Shown here in pieces: positions 51,015-58,576 of a DNA stretch of 64,000 bases. Every line of letters starts with the position of its first letter. Position 1 is the stretch's first letter. This DNA comes from Thalassospira sp. (GTDB lineage: Bacteria; Pseudomonadota; Alphaproteobacteria; Rhodospirillales; Thalassospiraceae), in NCBI RefSeq assembly GCF_030690045.1, contig NZ_JAUYHK010000005.1:1-64000 (forward strand), given 5' to 3'. A program made the translations under genes and the position numbers. Below the pieces are notes generated by a model. That model did not search any database, was not told the origin of the DNA, and worked only from the letters and a program-made list of their open reading frames with translations.

Positions 51015-52532
51015 ATGACAAACAACAATTCCACACGAGCCGGTCATGTACCGCCCCCGATTTTCTGTCATTTTAGCGAAGATGAAGAACTCGCTGCGGG
51101 TGCTTATCCGCCACCCTGCGGCTTTCCGTGCCGTATCAGCGATGACGAAAATCTCGCGGCACAATCCGGGTCTGCACCGAATCCGCACTCCATGTGCCTA
51201 GTTCCTCCTTGCACGATCAAAGACGAAGAACTGGCTGCGGGTTCTTATCCGCCGCCCTGCGGCATTCCGTGCCGCATCAGCGATGACGAAAATCTTGCTG
51301 CACAGTCAGCACCGATGCCCTGCACTTTTTCGCGCATCAGCGATGATGACAATCTGAATGTTTCGGGTTCCCCCCGTCCCTGCGCGCCCTGCTTTGTCGG
51401 CTCGGACGAAGAACTCGCTGCGGGCGCCGTCCCGCCGCCCTGCGGCATTCCGTGCCGCATCAGCGAAGATAACAATCTTTCCCCGCGGCCCCCGTTGCCC
51501 TGCTTTCCATGCCGCATCAGTGATGATGAGAATCTCATGGCACAGCCAACACCGATGCACTGGACCTTTTCGCGCATCAGCGATGATGACAATCTGAGTG
51601 CCTTGGCTTCCCCCCGCCCCTGCGCACCCTGTTTTGTCGGCTCGGATGAAGAACTTGCTGCGGGTGCTGTTCCGCCACCCTGCATGTTGCCGTGCCGCAT
51701 CACCGAAGACAACAATCTTTCCCCATACCCCCCCACACCTTTGCCCTGCTTCCCGTGCCGCATCAATGATGATGCGACAGATACCTTGGCCGCTTCGGGC
51801 ATAGACAATGTTCCGGCTCCGGCTCTCGGGCGCTTTAGCTATGACGAACAGATTGAGGCCGTAAAGGCTATCCTGCCCTGCTGCTTGCCCTGCCGCATCA
51901 GTGATGATGAAAATCTGAACCTTTCGGGCTCCCCGCGTCCCTGCGCTCCTTGCTTTGTCGGTTCGGACGAAGAACTCGCTGCGGGCGCTGTTCCGCCGCC
52001 CTGCGGTTTTCCTTGCCGCATCAGCGATGATGAAAATCTTGCTGCACAGTCAGCACCGATGCCTCCTTGCATGTTTTCGCGCATCAGCGATGATGACCTG
52101 AACGCATCAGGCCCCTATCCGGGCAGATGCGGGCCTTGCGTTATCGGGGGGGAAACTCTGTCCGCTTCGGGCGCAACACATGCACCGGTTCCGATATACT
52201 CGCATATGCGCAACGATGACGATCTGAGTGTTGCGGCAGCATCAACTGTGCGTCCACCTGTCGGCTATTGCTTCATCAGCAACGATCAGGACCTTGATCT
52301 GGGCGCAGTCCGTCCGGATCAAAACTGGTGCCGTTCTTCTTATGATGAAGTCCTTGATGTAACCGCATCCGATTCACCTTTTTGCGGATTTCAATGCAGG
52401 ATCGACAGCGACAACCTGTCGCTGAACGGCGTGGCCCGTCCGCAGTGCGGACCGTGCCAACCATGTTTTGCCACCACAGACGAAAAAGTGTCATCCACCT
52501 TGTTTCCGCGTCCGGGCTCGTTCTGTTCCTGA
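51015..52532 (+). CDS. giant repetitive Cys-rich RiPP precursor-like protein
   Basis: A 505-residue protein with no known enzyme domain, built of about 23 units of 19-26 (mostly 20-21) residues. Each unit has a Pro/Cys-rich segment (PPPCGFPCRIS, PRPCAPCFVGS, PLPCFPCRIS, PMPCTFSRIS) followed by an acidic segment with a conserved Leu (DEELAAG, DDENLAAQ, EDNNLSP). The acidic-Leu positions are about 26, 47, 73, 94, 114, 134, 155, 174, 194, 214, 235 and so on to about 491. There are 38 Cys and many Ser/Thr. Only about 11 residues precede the first unit, so there is no normal leader; the acidic segments may be repeated recognition sequences. There is no signal peptide. The start ATG 51015 follows AGGAG; a GTG at 50985 is possible. 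Divergent YcaO and SagB genes imply azol(in)e formation. The last units are more diverged. A terminator follows. Confidence 0.85.
   Translation: MTNNNSTRAGHVPPPIFCHFSEDEELAAGAYPPPCGFPCRISDDENLAAQSGSAPNPHSMCLVPPCTIKDEELAAGSYPPPCGIPCRISDDENLAAQSAPMPCTFSRISDDDNLNVSGSPRPCAPCFVGSDEELAAGAVPPPCGIPCRISEDNNLSPRPPLPCFPCRISDDENLMAQPTPMHWTFSRISDDDNLSALASPRPCAPCFVGSDEELAAGAVPPPCMLPCRITEDNNLSPYPPTPLPCFPCRINDDATDTLAASGIDNVPAPALGRFSYDEQIEAVKAILPCCLPCRISDDENLNLSGSPRPCAPCFVGSDEELAAGAVPPPCGFPCRISDDENLAAQSAPMPPCMFSRISDDDLNASGPYPGRCGPCVIGGETLSASGATHAPVPIYSHMRNDDDLSVAAASTVRPPVGYCFISNDQDLDLGAVRPDQNWCRSSYDEVLDVTASDSPFCGFQCRIDSDNLSLNGVARPQCGPCQPCFATTDEKVSSTLFPRPGSFCS
51315..51794 (+). repeat. 80-residue (240-base) tandem duplication inside the precursor gene
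   Basis: Residues 101-180 and 181-260 align with almost no gap. Both run TFSRISDDDNL, SPRPCAPCFVGSDEELAAGA, then VPPPC..PCRI, EDNNLSP and LPCFPCRI; residues 121-140 and 201-220 are identical. A two-residue insertion (TP) occurs near 241. A third, partial copy is at 51924-52097 (residues about 304-361). This shows growth by block duplication of four units. Confidence 0.85.
51924..52097 (+). repeat. third partial copy of the precursor repeat block
   Basis: Residues about 304-361 repeat SGSPRPCAPCFVGSDEELA followed by the PPPCGFPCRIS and DDENLAAQSAPM units. The latter stretch also matches residues about 78-101. The shared blocks appear in different orders, pointing to recombination among units. 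Confidence 0.75.
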
Positions 52533-52583
52533 TTTCGGGCAGAATATGTCCTGACCCGTCAGGAATCAGGAAGATTTGACAGG

Positions 52584-52621
52584 GCGCGATTGCCGATTTG
52601 TTTTGGCAATCGCGCTTTTTT
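52584..52621 (+). terminator. rho-independent terminator of the precursor gene
   Basis: An 11-base perfect stem, GCGCGATTGCC/GGCAATCGCGC, with a ten-base loop, followed by TTTTTT. It lies about 50 bases after the precursor stop and isolates it from the GNAT gene. Confidence 0.92.
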
Positions 52622-52678
52622 ATCCTTGGGGGACGGCCCTGGATGTGACCGCAATGTCATTCAGAAAAGAGACACTAC

Positions 52679-53599
52679 ATGACCACTATTCTGCCCCTGC
52701 CCTGTCAGATTGTTGAATATGATCCGTCCTGCATGAAAGACATGCTGCGCGAACTGGTGGCGGAATGGGGCGGGAATGATCCGGCCTCGCATTTTTATAA
52801 TTTCTGGCAATCGCTGATCACCGAACCGCACAAAAGCATGGAAGTCGTTTTATTGGCCGTCAATGATGATCAGGCCGTTGGCATGGCCTTTGCCAACTGG
52901 CGTCCCTATCGGGATGAAAATTCGCGATCAGTTGTATTTCTTGTCGCCAATGATTGTCAGAAAAAAGGGGTCGGTACTGCCCTTAAGAACGGCATGGATT
53001 CCGCCTTTCGCAAACGCGGCCTGATCAGTCAGGTCGCCATGCTCAGTGAAACATCACTCGATACCGCCGGTTTTTTCGAGAAAACCGGCTTTGTCCCCGA
53101 AGAAGACGTGGTGCGGCTGGAATGGAAAGGTGATGCCTATTCCTATAAAGAAGTCCCCGGCCTGACCCTGCATCTCTATGACAGCACCTGTCTTGATGAC
53201 AGGATCAATGCCGAACTGGCCGAATTTTACAATCGCGCCTATGCCAATGAAGGATTATGCCCCCGGTTTACCGGCGAGCATATCCGCCGTCTGATCTCCG
53301 ACGATAACGCATGGATGATCTATGCCCGCGATGACGCCACCAGCCAGATTGCCGCCTATACCGAATGCACCAATACGCCCCTGTTTTCCGGCATTGCGGT
53401 TCTACGTCCGTGGTGGGGAACCGGGCTTGCCGAATGGATTGGCGGCTATACGGTCGATCTGTATCGTGAACGGGGTTTTGACTCGTTATGGTGCATTGCC
53501 CGGCGCAGCAACGCCGCCTCGATCCGGTTGCAAAAACGCATGGGTTGGCATGTTACTGGTGCCTGTCCGCATTACATCGCCACGGTTCCAACAACCTGA
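52679..53599 (+). CDS. tandem GNAT-domain N-acetyltransferase
   Basis: A 306-residue protein with two GNAT-like halves. The first (about 1-160) contains VFLVANDCQKKGVGTALKNGM, an acetyl-CoA loop (Q/RxxGxG/A type), then ETSLDTAGFFEKTGFVPEED. The second (about 165-300) contains VLRPWWGTGLAEWIGGYTVDLY and RRSNAASIRLQKRMGWHVTG. The second loop is degenerate. It follows the repeat precursor on the same strand but behind a terminator. It could be a tailoring or self-protection enzyme for the RiPP, or unrelated. The substrate is unknown. Confidence 0.75.
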   Translation: MTTILPLPCQIVEYDPSCMKDMLRELVAEWGGNDPASHFYNFWQSLITEPHKSMEVVLLAVNDDQAVGMAFANWRPYRDENSRSVVFLVANDCQKKGVGTALKNGMDSAFRKRGLISQVAMLSETSLDTAGFFEKTGFVPEEDVVRLEWKGDAYSYKEVPGLTLHLYDSTCLDDRINAELAEFYNRAYANEGLCPRFTGEHIRRLISDDNAWMIYARDDATSQIAAYTECTNTPLFSGIAVLRPWWGTGLAEWIGGYTVDLYRERGFDSLWCIARRSNAASIRLQKRMGWHVTGACPHYIATVPTT

Positions 53600-54077
53600 C
53601 AAAACATCCCGAAACAGGATCATCCACCCCGGAAAACGGCCCTGTGGGCCGCGTCGGGTTTTACCCTGCTGCCTCATAGCTTTACCCCCCGATAAAAAAC
53701 TTTTCCAAACCCGCAAAAACCGCTTGCGTCCCCCAAAAAACAGGCGTAGAGACCGACTTGCCCAAAGTCGCACGTGCCTGTGGTGGTCCTGCTTCAAGAA
53801 CCCTGTAGGACTTACTTAAAGCAACGACGGTGTAGGGCTTTTTTGGTCTCAGGTGGTTGTCCAAATCCACCGACACTGAAGAGGCACACCATCATTGCCC
53901 GCCGTGCGGAATGGCAGATTTCCCCATTCTTATATCGAGGCAACTTTCGCGAGCCCGGACGCATCCGGGTTCACGCCTGGCATACCGATAGTCCGCGATC
54001 TTGCGCCTCCACCGCGTTTGGTCGCATCAGGTGTCGGCCTGCTGTCATACATATAAGTGGAATGGGAGAACGCCCCC
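53600..54077 (+). other. long leader region of the ornithine decarboxylase gene
   Basis: These 478 bases without a supported gene precede odc. The left part contains a weak GC-rich hairpin (CGGCCC-TGT-GGGCCG, 53637-53651) just after the GNAT gene, possibly its terminator. The right part is rich in inverted repeats (see 53774-53887). Many alphaproteobacterial odc genes carry a large conserved leader RNA, the speF motif. Confidence 0.45.
53774..53887 (+). ncRNA. candidate structured odc leader RNA (speF-motif-like)
   Basis: An outer pairing GTGCCT (53774-53779) with AGGCAC (53882-53887) encloses two hairpins: GTCCT (53786-53790)/AGGAC (53807-53811) and GGTGG (53852-53856)/CCACC (53867-53871). 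This suggests a multi-branched leader 190-300 bases before the ornithine decarboxylase start. The speF RNA motif is known upstream of this gene in alphaproteobacteria. I cannot align to its covariance model, so identity is tentative. A polyamine-responsive role is conceivable. Confidence 0.4.
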
Positions 54078-55211
54078 ATGGCAACGCAGCGTATACTCGA
54101 CTTCATCGCACAGCAGCGTCCGGAAGGCCCTTGCCTTGTTGTCGATCTTGACGTGGTTCAGCGCAACTACGAAACCTTTACCCGCGCCCTGCCGGATTCC
54201 CGCATTTTTTATGCGGTCAAATCCAACCCGGCCCCCGAAGTTCTGAGCCTGCTGGCCGATCTTGGCAGTTGCTTTGACACTGCATCGGTGCCGGAAATCG
54301 AAATGGCAATGGCCGCCGGTGCGACACCGGACCGTATTTCGTTTGGCAATACCATCAAAAAAGAACGCGACATTGCGCGTGCTTATGAAATGGGCGTGCG
54401 CCTTTACGCCGTTGATTGCGTCGAAGAAGTCGAAAAGATCGCCCGCGTTGCCCCGGCATCGCGTGTATTCTGCCGCATTCTGACCGACGGTGCCGGTGCC
54501 GAATGGCCCCTGTCGCGCAAATTCGGTTGCGCACCGACAATGGCGCTGGATGTTTTGCAGCATGCCCATCACATGGGTCTGGATGCTTATGGTGTGTCAT
54601 TCCATGTCGGGTCGCAGCAATGCAATCTGGGCGCATGGGATACTGCCCTTGCCGAAGCTGCGATGATTTTCCGCACCCTGGCCGAAAAAGGCATCAATCT
54701 GCACATGGTCAATATGGGCGGCGGCTTTCCGACCCGTTATCTGCGCGATGTTCCGTCCACCGAAACCTATGGTGCTGCCATCGTCGATGCCCTGCACACC
54801 CATTTTGGCAATCACATGCCCGAAACCATTATCGAACCGGGCCGTGGCATGGTTGGGGATGCGGGCGTGATCAAGGCCGAAGTCGTGCTGATTTCGCGCA
54901 AACATGCCGATGATCCGGTGCGCTGGGTTTATCTGGATATTGGCAAATTCGGTGGCCTTGCCGAAACCATGGACGAAGCCATCCGTTACCCGATCACCAC
55001 CCTTCGGGATGGCGATGATGTTTCGCCCTGCGTCATTGCCGGTCCGACCTGTGATTCAGCGGACGTTTTGTATGAAAAAAATCCATATAATCTGCCGGTT
55101 TCCTTGACGATTGGCGACGAAGTGCTGATTGAGGCAACCGGTGCCTATACCACCACCTATGCATCGGTGGCGTTTAACGGTTTCTCGCCGTTGACCGCCT
55201 ATGTGATCTAG
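54078..55211 (+). CDS. ornithine/lysine decarboxylase (alanine-racemase fold)
   Basis: A 377-residue PLP decarboxylase of the eukaryote-like odc type. The PLP lysine is in RIFYAVKSNPAPEVL (about residue 45). Other motifs are GVSFHVGSQQCN (His stacking on PLP), MGGGFPTRY (Gly-rich loop), IIEPGRGMVGDAG and AGPTCDSADVLYE (catalytic Cys of the partner subunit, about residue 330). It makes putrescine from ornithine, possibly cadaverine from lysine. The ATG at 54078 follows GGGAGAA. A GNAT gene follows ten bases later, an arrangement common in alphaproteobacteria. Confidence 0.92.
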   Translation: MATQRILDFIAQQRPEGPCLVVDLDVVQRNYETFTRALPDSRIFYAVKSNPAPEVLSLLADLGSCFDTASVPEIEMAMAAGATPDRISFGNTIKKERDIARAYEMGVRLYAVDCVEEVEKIARVAPASRVFCRILTDGAGAEWPLSRKFGCAPTMALDVLQHAHHMGLDAYGVSFHVGSQQCNLGAWDTALAEAAMIFRTLAEKGINLHMVNMGGGFPTRYLRDVPSTETYGAAIVDALHTHFGNHMPETIIEPGRGMVGDAGVIKAEVVLISRKHADDPVRWVYLDIGKFGGLAETMDEAIRYPITTLRDGDDVSPCVIAGPTCDSADVLYEKNPYNLPVSLTIGDEVLIEATGAYTTTYASVAFNGFSPLTAYVI

Positions 55212-55221
55212 GCCCGGTCAC

Positions 55222-55725
55222 ATGATCGTCTTTGATCGCGAACAGGCTTCTCACCATACCCCGCGCGAGCAATTGCTGGATCGGGTTATGGGGGCGGAAC
55301 GGTTTAAAAAATCGTCCGAATTGCTACGTGCGGGCCGTCTGCCCGCCGATGGCATGGCCTTTGTCGCCCATGACGGACGTCATCTGATCGGCACGGTGCG
55401 GCTGTGGCATGTCGTTGCAGGGACTGCCGGTCCGGCGCTGTTGCTGGGGCCGTTGGCCGTTGAAAAGGCCTATAACGGATCGGGTGTCGGGGCGGGATTG
55501 ATGTATGCCGCCCTGAATGCCGCCCAGATCGCCGGACATCGTGCGGTATTGCTGGTCGGTGATCCGGATTATTATGCGCGGTTCGGCTTTACAGCCGATC
55601 CGGCCAGTGGATTGTTAATGCCCGGCCATTTTGACCGACACCGGTTTCTGGGCATCAATTTGCGCGATGACATTCTGGGCGGAACCAGCGGTATCTTGCA
55701 GGCCACCGGCCAGAAATCGCACTGA
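55222..55725 (+). CDS. GNAT family N-acetyltransferase
   Basis: A 167-residue acetyltransferase with LLLGPLAVEKAYNGSGVGAGLMYAAL (beta-strand plus acetyl-CoA loop NGSGVGAG) and AVLLVGDPDYYARFGFTAD, the typical GNAT C-terminal motif. It lies ten bases after odc, likely in the same transcript, so a polyamine or amino-acid substrate is possible. A shared terminator follows. The substrate is not deducible. Confidence 0.88.
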   Translation: MIVFDREQASHHTPREQLLDRVMGAERFKKSSELLRAGRLPADGMAFVAHDGRHLIGTVRLWHVVAGTAGPALLLGPLAVEKAYNGSGVGAGLMYAALNAAQIAGHRAVLLVGDPDYYARFGFTADPASGLLMPGHFDRHRFLGINLRDDILGGTSGILQATGQKSH

Positions 55726-55745
55726 ACACATTCTTGCAGATAACA

Positions 55746-55784
55746 AAATGGCGTCGAAGAAATTCCTTCGACGCCATTTGTTTT
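55746..55784. terminator. bidirectional rho-independent terminator
   Basis: A perfect 14-base stem, AAATGGCGTCGAAG and CTTCGACGCCATTT, with a six-base loop is followed on the plus strand by GTTTT, with a matching T-rich flank on the minus strand. It serves the convergent odc-GNAT and lipoprotein genes. Confidence 0.85.
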
Positions 55785-55798
55785 ACCCGACAGACTAC

Positions 55799-57367
55799 TC
55801 AGTTCGGATCGCAATTATTGCGTGATAACCAGCCGATAAAAACGCCGTTTTGTTCCAGACGTTCATGAGTGAAACATTTGCCACCGGGATAGGCCCCACG
55901 GGCCGGGGTAAAGCGCACCGAATCTTCGCCCGGCAGGATGTTGGCACTGCCATCAACCTGTTCGATATGGATGTCGCCTGCCCCGTTCGATGAAACAAGG
56001 CAGTCATGGCGCCCGCCATTGATATTGATGGTGCGAACCCCTGTCATGCCATGATTCATCGGCCATGCCGTCAACACCGATGGCAATTCGCCCACCGGCT
56101 GTTTCAGACAAGAATTGATTGCCGAATGCACATCCACAAAACGACGAGTCCATTCCGGATTGTCGGAACGCTGCAACCAGTCAACATCAACCACCGGATA
56201 ATCCCCTGGTGCCAGCAACAGGGTTGATATCCCGTCAGTTGCCTCGCAGGCAGTATCCTTGCCATCGTTCCCGGCCCAGACGGCATTCTGCGCCGATCCG
56301 CGCAAGGTTCGGGTTTCATCGCCAAAGGCAAAACCGGAATCCGCCTTTTTGCGTTCCAGAATCATCGGCTCCCTGCCCAGAAATTCAACCACGACCCGTT
56401 TGCCATCGGCATCGAAACTGGCATAAAAGCGGCTTTGATCGGCACAGGCATAGGTGACCGTCGCCGTTGGCAACGTCACCTTGACAGATGTCATCCTGTC
56501 CGCCACCCGTGATTGGGCGACACGGGCCTGCGCCTGTGCGCCGCTGATTTCATGTTCATCCGGTTCGCTGGCAACCCCGTCAATCGTTTTTGATCCAAGG
56601 GCAAACCGCCCCATCGCAAAATCAAGTTTCAGGGTATAATTCAGGTTCTGATCACCATTTTCCGCCCCAAAATTTCGGCGACTGGCCTGTTCCGCAAAAC
56701 GCAGCAAATCACCATTGCGAAAATAAAACGCAACCTTTGACTGTCCATAATCACCAAGATCGCGTTCTTCGCGCACCAGAACCGGCTTACGATCCCGATC
56801 AACAAACGCCTCGAACCGGGCCTTGCTGTCTCCTGCGCTATAACGGCCTTCGATCCGGCGGTAATCGCCCAGCCGGGCTTCAATGGTGGCAATATCATTG
56901 TCAAGCTTGCCAGCAAGATCGGCCGGGTCGCGTGATGCCCCGGCGGCGGCACGCTGAACGATGATTGTCGCATGGCTGCCCTTGCCCCGGGTTAACACCG
57001 GATAGGATTCGGTGTTGCGGAAAACTTCATTGTCATGCGGTCCGGTAATCACCGCCTCGACAAGGTATGTGTGGCGAGCATCAATTTGCGCGCGATTATA
57101 AGGAAGACGGAATTCCATCGGCGGCTGGGTAGCCTCAAGGGTGATTTTCGATATTTCAACCGACGACGCATCGGCCTTTGACGTATCGACCAACCGCACG
57201 ATCAGGGTATTTTCACCCGGAATCAAGGCGATACGCTCACGATACGTCACTGTACCGGTTATCGTATCGCCATCCGGCGACACCATGCTGCAAGCCGCCG
57301 CCATGGTCACTGCGACCATGGCAATACACATCCGTGCCCGTACCAGCAGGAAGGGGGAAAAGTTCAT
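55799..57367 (-). CDS. lipoprotein with YbaY-like and MliC-like (lysozyme inhibitor) domains
   Basis: A 522-residue protein with a lipoprotein signal peptide (RMCIAMVAVTMAAACSM, Cys about residue 26). About residues 33-150 (GTVTYRERIALIPGENTLIVRLVD) resemble the YbaY/YscW-like lipoprotein domain. A middle region of about 130 residues is unassigned. About 315-380 (VTYACADQSRFYASFDADGKRV) resemble the MliC/C-type lysozyme inhibitor domain. The C-terminus is unknown and Cys-containing. The combination suggests an envelope protein with a protective role; activity is not established. The start MNFSPFL is preceded by AGAGG; 14 upstream codons were dropped. It follows the SMP-30 gene, 105 bases away. 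Confidence 0.72.
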   Translation of the reverse strand: MNFSPFLLVRARMCIAMVAVTMAAACSMVSPDGDTITGTVTYRERIALIPGENTLIVRLVDTSKADASSVEISKITLEATQPPMEFRLPYNRAQIDARHTYLVEAVITGPHDNEVFRNTESYPVLTRGKGSHATIIVQRAAAGASRDPADLAGKLDNDIATIEARLGDYRRIEGRYSAGDSKARFEAFVDRDRKPVLVREERDLGDYGQSKVAFYFRNGDLLRFAEQASRRNFGAENGDQNLNYTLKLDFAMGRFALGSKTIDGVASEPDEHEISGAQAQARVAQSRVADRMTSVKVTLPTATVTYACADQSRFYASFDADGKRVVVEFLGREPMILERKKADSGFAFGDETRTLRGSAQNAVWAGNDGKDTACEATDGISTLLLAPGDYPVVDVDWLQRSDNPEWTRRFVDVHSAINSCLKQPVGELPSVLTAWPMNHGMTGVRTININGGRHDCLVSSNGAGDIHIEQVDGSANILPGEDSVRFTPARGAYPGGKCFTHERLEQNGVFIGWLSRNNCDPN

Positions 57368-57472
57368 ATTTGCCTCTGGGTTTGCTCGTTTTTTTAAGAC
57401 CCGTTCCAATGGTGAACGGAAAGAACCGGAAAACCAAGGTTAAAAAACGACCTGACACCAGATTATAAAAAT

Positions 57473-58360
57473 CTATCCTGCAAACGCAAAGCAAGGCATG
57501 CCACGCACACCGGTTTCCAACGATAATAACGCCCCGTCTTGCGGGTTGTTCCCCGACAGGCCGACCGTTGCCGATGTGATGTAAAGCGTGGTCATCTCCG
57601 GCCCACCAAGAACACAGCTGGTCGGATTGGTCACCGGCAGATCAATGATACGGTCAATCCCGCCATCCGGGTTATATCGGATCAGGCAAGACCCGCCCCA
57701 ACGGGCATTCCAGATATATCCCTCCGCATCGATGGCCGATCCATCCATCGAACCATGATCGTCTGTTTTGGCAAAAAACCGACGGTTCGATGCCACCCCA
57801 CTTTCCATATCAAAATCATAGACATCCAGTTGATTGGTGATGGTATCCCCAAAATACATTTTACGGCCATCGGGCGACCATAACAGGGTGTTTGAAATAC
57901 CGATCTGTTCGACAAACCGGGTGATGGTGCCATCCGCATCAACCCGGTTCAGGGTACCGGTGGAAACCGTCACCGGCAAGTCTTCGCCATACGGGCCGAT
58001 ATTGTTTTGCATGGTGCCTTGCCAGAACCGCCCCATCGGATCGACCCGCGCCTCATTAGAACGATTGCCCTCATGATCGGCATCCGGGGCAACAAAGGAT
58101 GTTGTTTTGCCTGTTTCGGGATCCATAAAGGCCAGATGATCGGCAAGCGCCACCAGAAACCCGCCCTGTCTGCGCGGTACTATTGCCGATACCGGACGAT
58201 CAAACGACCAGGATCGCAAATCGCCGGTTGCCGGTTTCAGGGCATAGGCGGTTTTGCCAACGATATCGACAAAACACAATTCCCCCTGTTCTGCATCCCA
58301 ATGCGGCCCCTCACCCAAAATACAGCGCAGATCGGACAAAACGGTTTTGATTTCGGTCAT
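57473..58360 (-). CDS. SMP-30/gluconolactonase family sugar lactonase
   Basis: A 295-residue six-bladed beta-propeller of the SMP-30/regucalcin family. Metal and substrate residues appear in ILGEGPHWDAEQGEL (Glu), RSNEARVDPMGRFWQGTM (Asn/Asp), SNTLLWSPDGRKMYFGDT (Asn/Asp) and DHGSMDGSAIDAEGYIWNARWGG. Members hydrolyse sugar lactones such as arabinono-, galactono- or gluconolactone. No sugar dehydrogenase is next to it, so the pathway is unknown. It is intact and of usual length. Confidence 0.88.
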   Translation of the reverse strand: MTEIKTVLSDLRCILGEGPHWDAEQGELCFVDIVGKTAYALKPATGDLRSWSFDRPVSAIVPRRQGGFLVALADHLAFMDPETGKTTSFVAPDADHEGNRSNEARVDPMGRFWQGTMQNNIGPYGEDLPVTVSTGTLNRVDADGTITRFVEQIGISNTLLWSPDGRKMYFGDTITNQLDVYDFDMESGVASNRRFFAKTDDHGSMDGSAIDAEGYIWNARWGGSCLIRYNPDGGIDRIIDLPVTNPTSCVLGGPEMTTLYITSATVGLSGNNPQDGALLSLETGVRGMPCFAFAG

Positions 58361-58521
58361 CGCAGATTTCCCTGATTGAATTTTCCGGCCCGGTCAAAGG
58401 CTGGTCGGCTGATTATCCAACAGTGCTAACGCGAAACCGGAGGCAAAAAAAGTCCTTTTGTACTACCAATAGCCATCAAATCATCTGCAAGCGATACGCG
58501 GTTGCAATATTAGTCGCGAAT

Positions 58522-58536
58522 TGATAAGCATTCTCA
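58522..58536. promoter_or_regulatory. Fur box upstream of the siderophore importer
   Basis: TGATAAGCATTCTCA matches the 7-1-7 Fur consensus TGATAATCATTATCA at 13 of 15 bases. It lies about 40 bases before the ATPase start of an iron-siderophore-type ABC operon, the expected position for iron repression. Confidence 0.7.
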
Positions 58537-58576
58537 GCAATGCATCCCGCTTTGCCCCTTCAGAGATTCCGACACC

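Noticed and set aside
51245..51808. 187-residue repetitive open frame on the minus strand inside the precursor gene
   Set aside because: It is the antisense shadow of the repeat units. The plus-strand frame is longer, has an SD and a terminator, and matches the YcaO/SagB context.
51015..52532. CRISPR-like array of about 60-base repeats
   Set aside because: The periodicity is coding: one frame stays open for 505 codons, the repeats diverge mostly at codon level and have no constant palindromic repeat with unique spacers. No cas genes are nearby.
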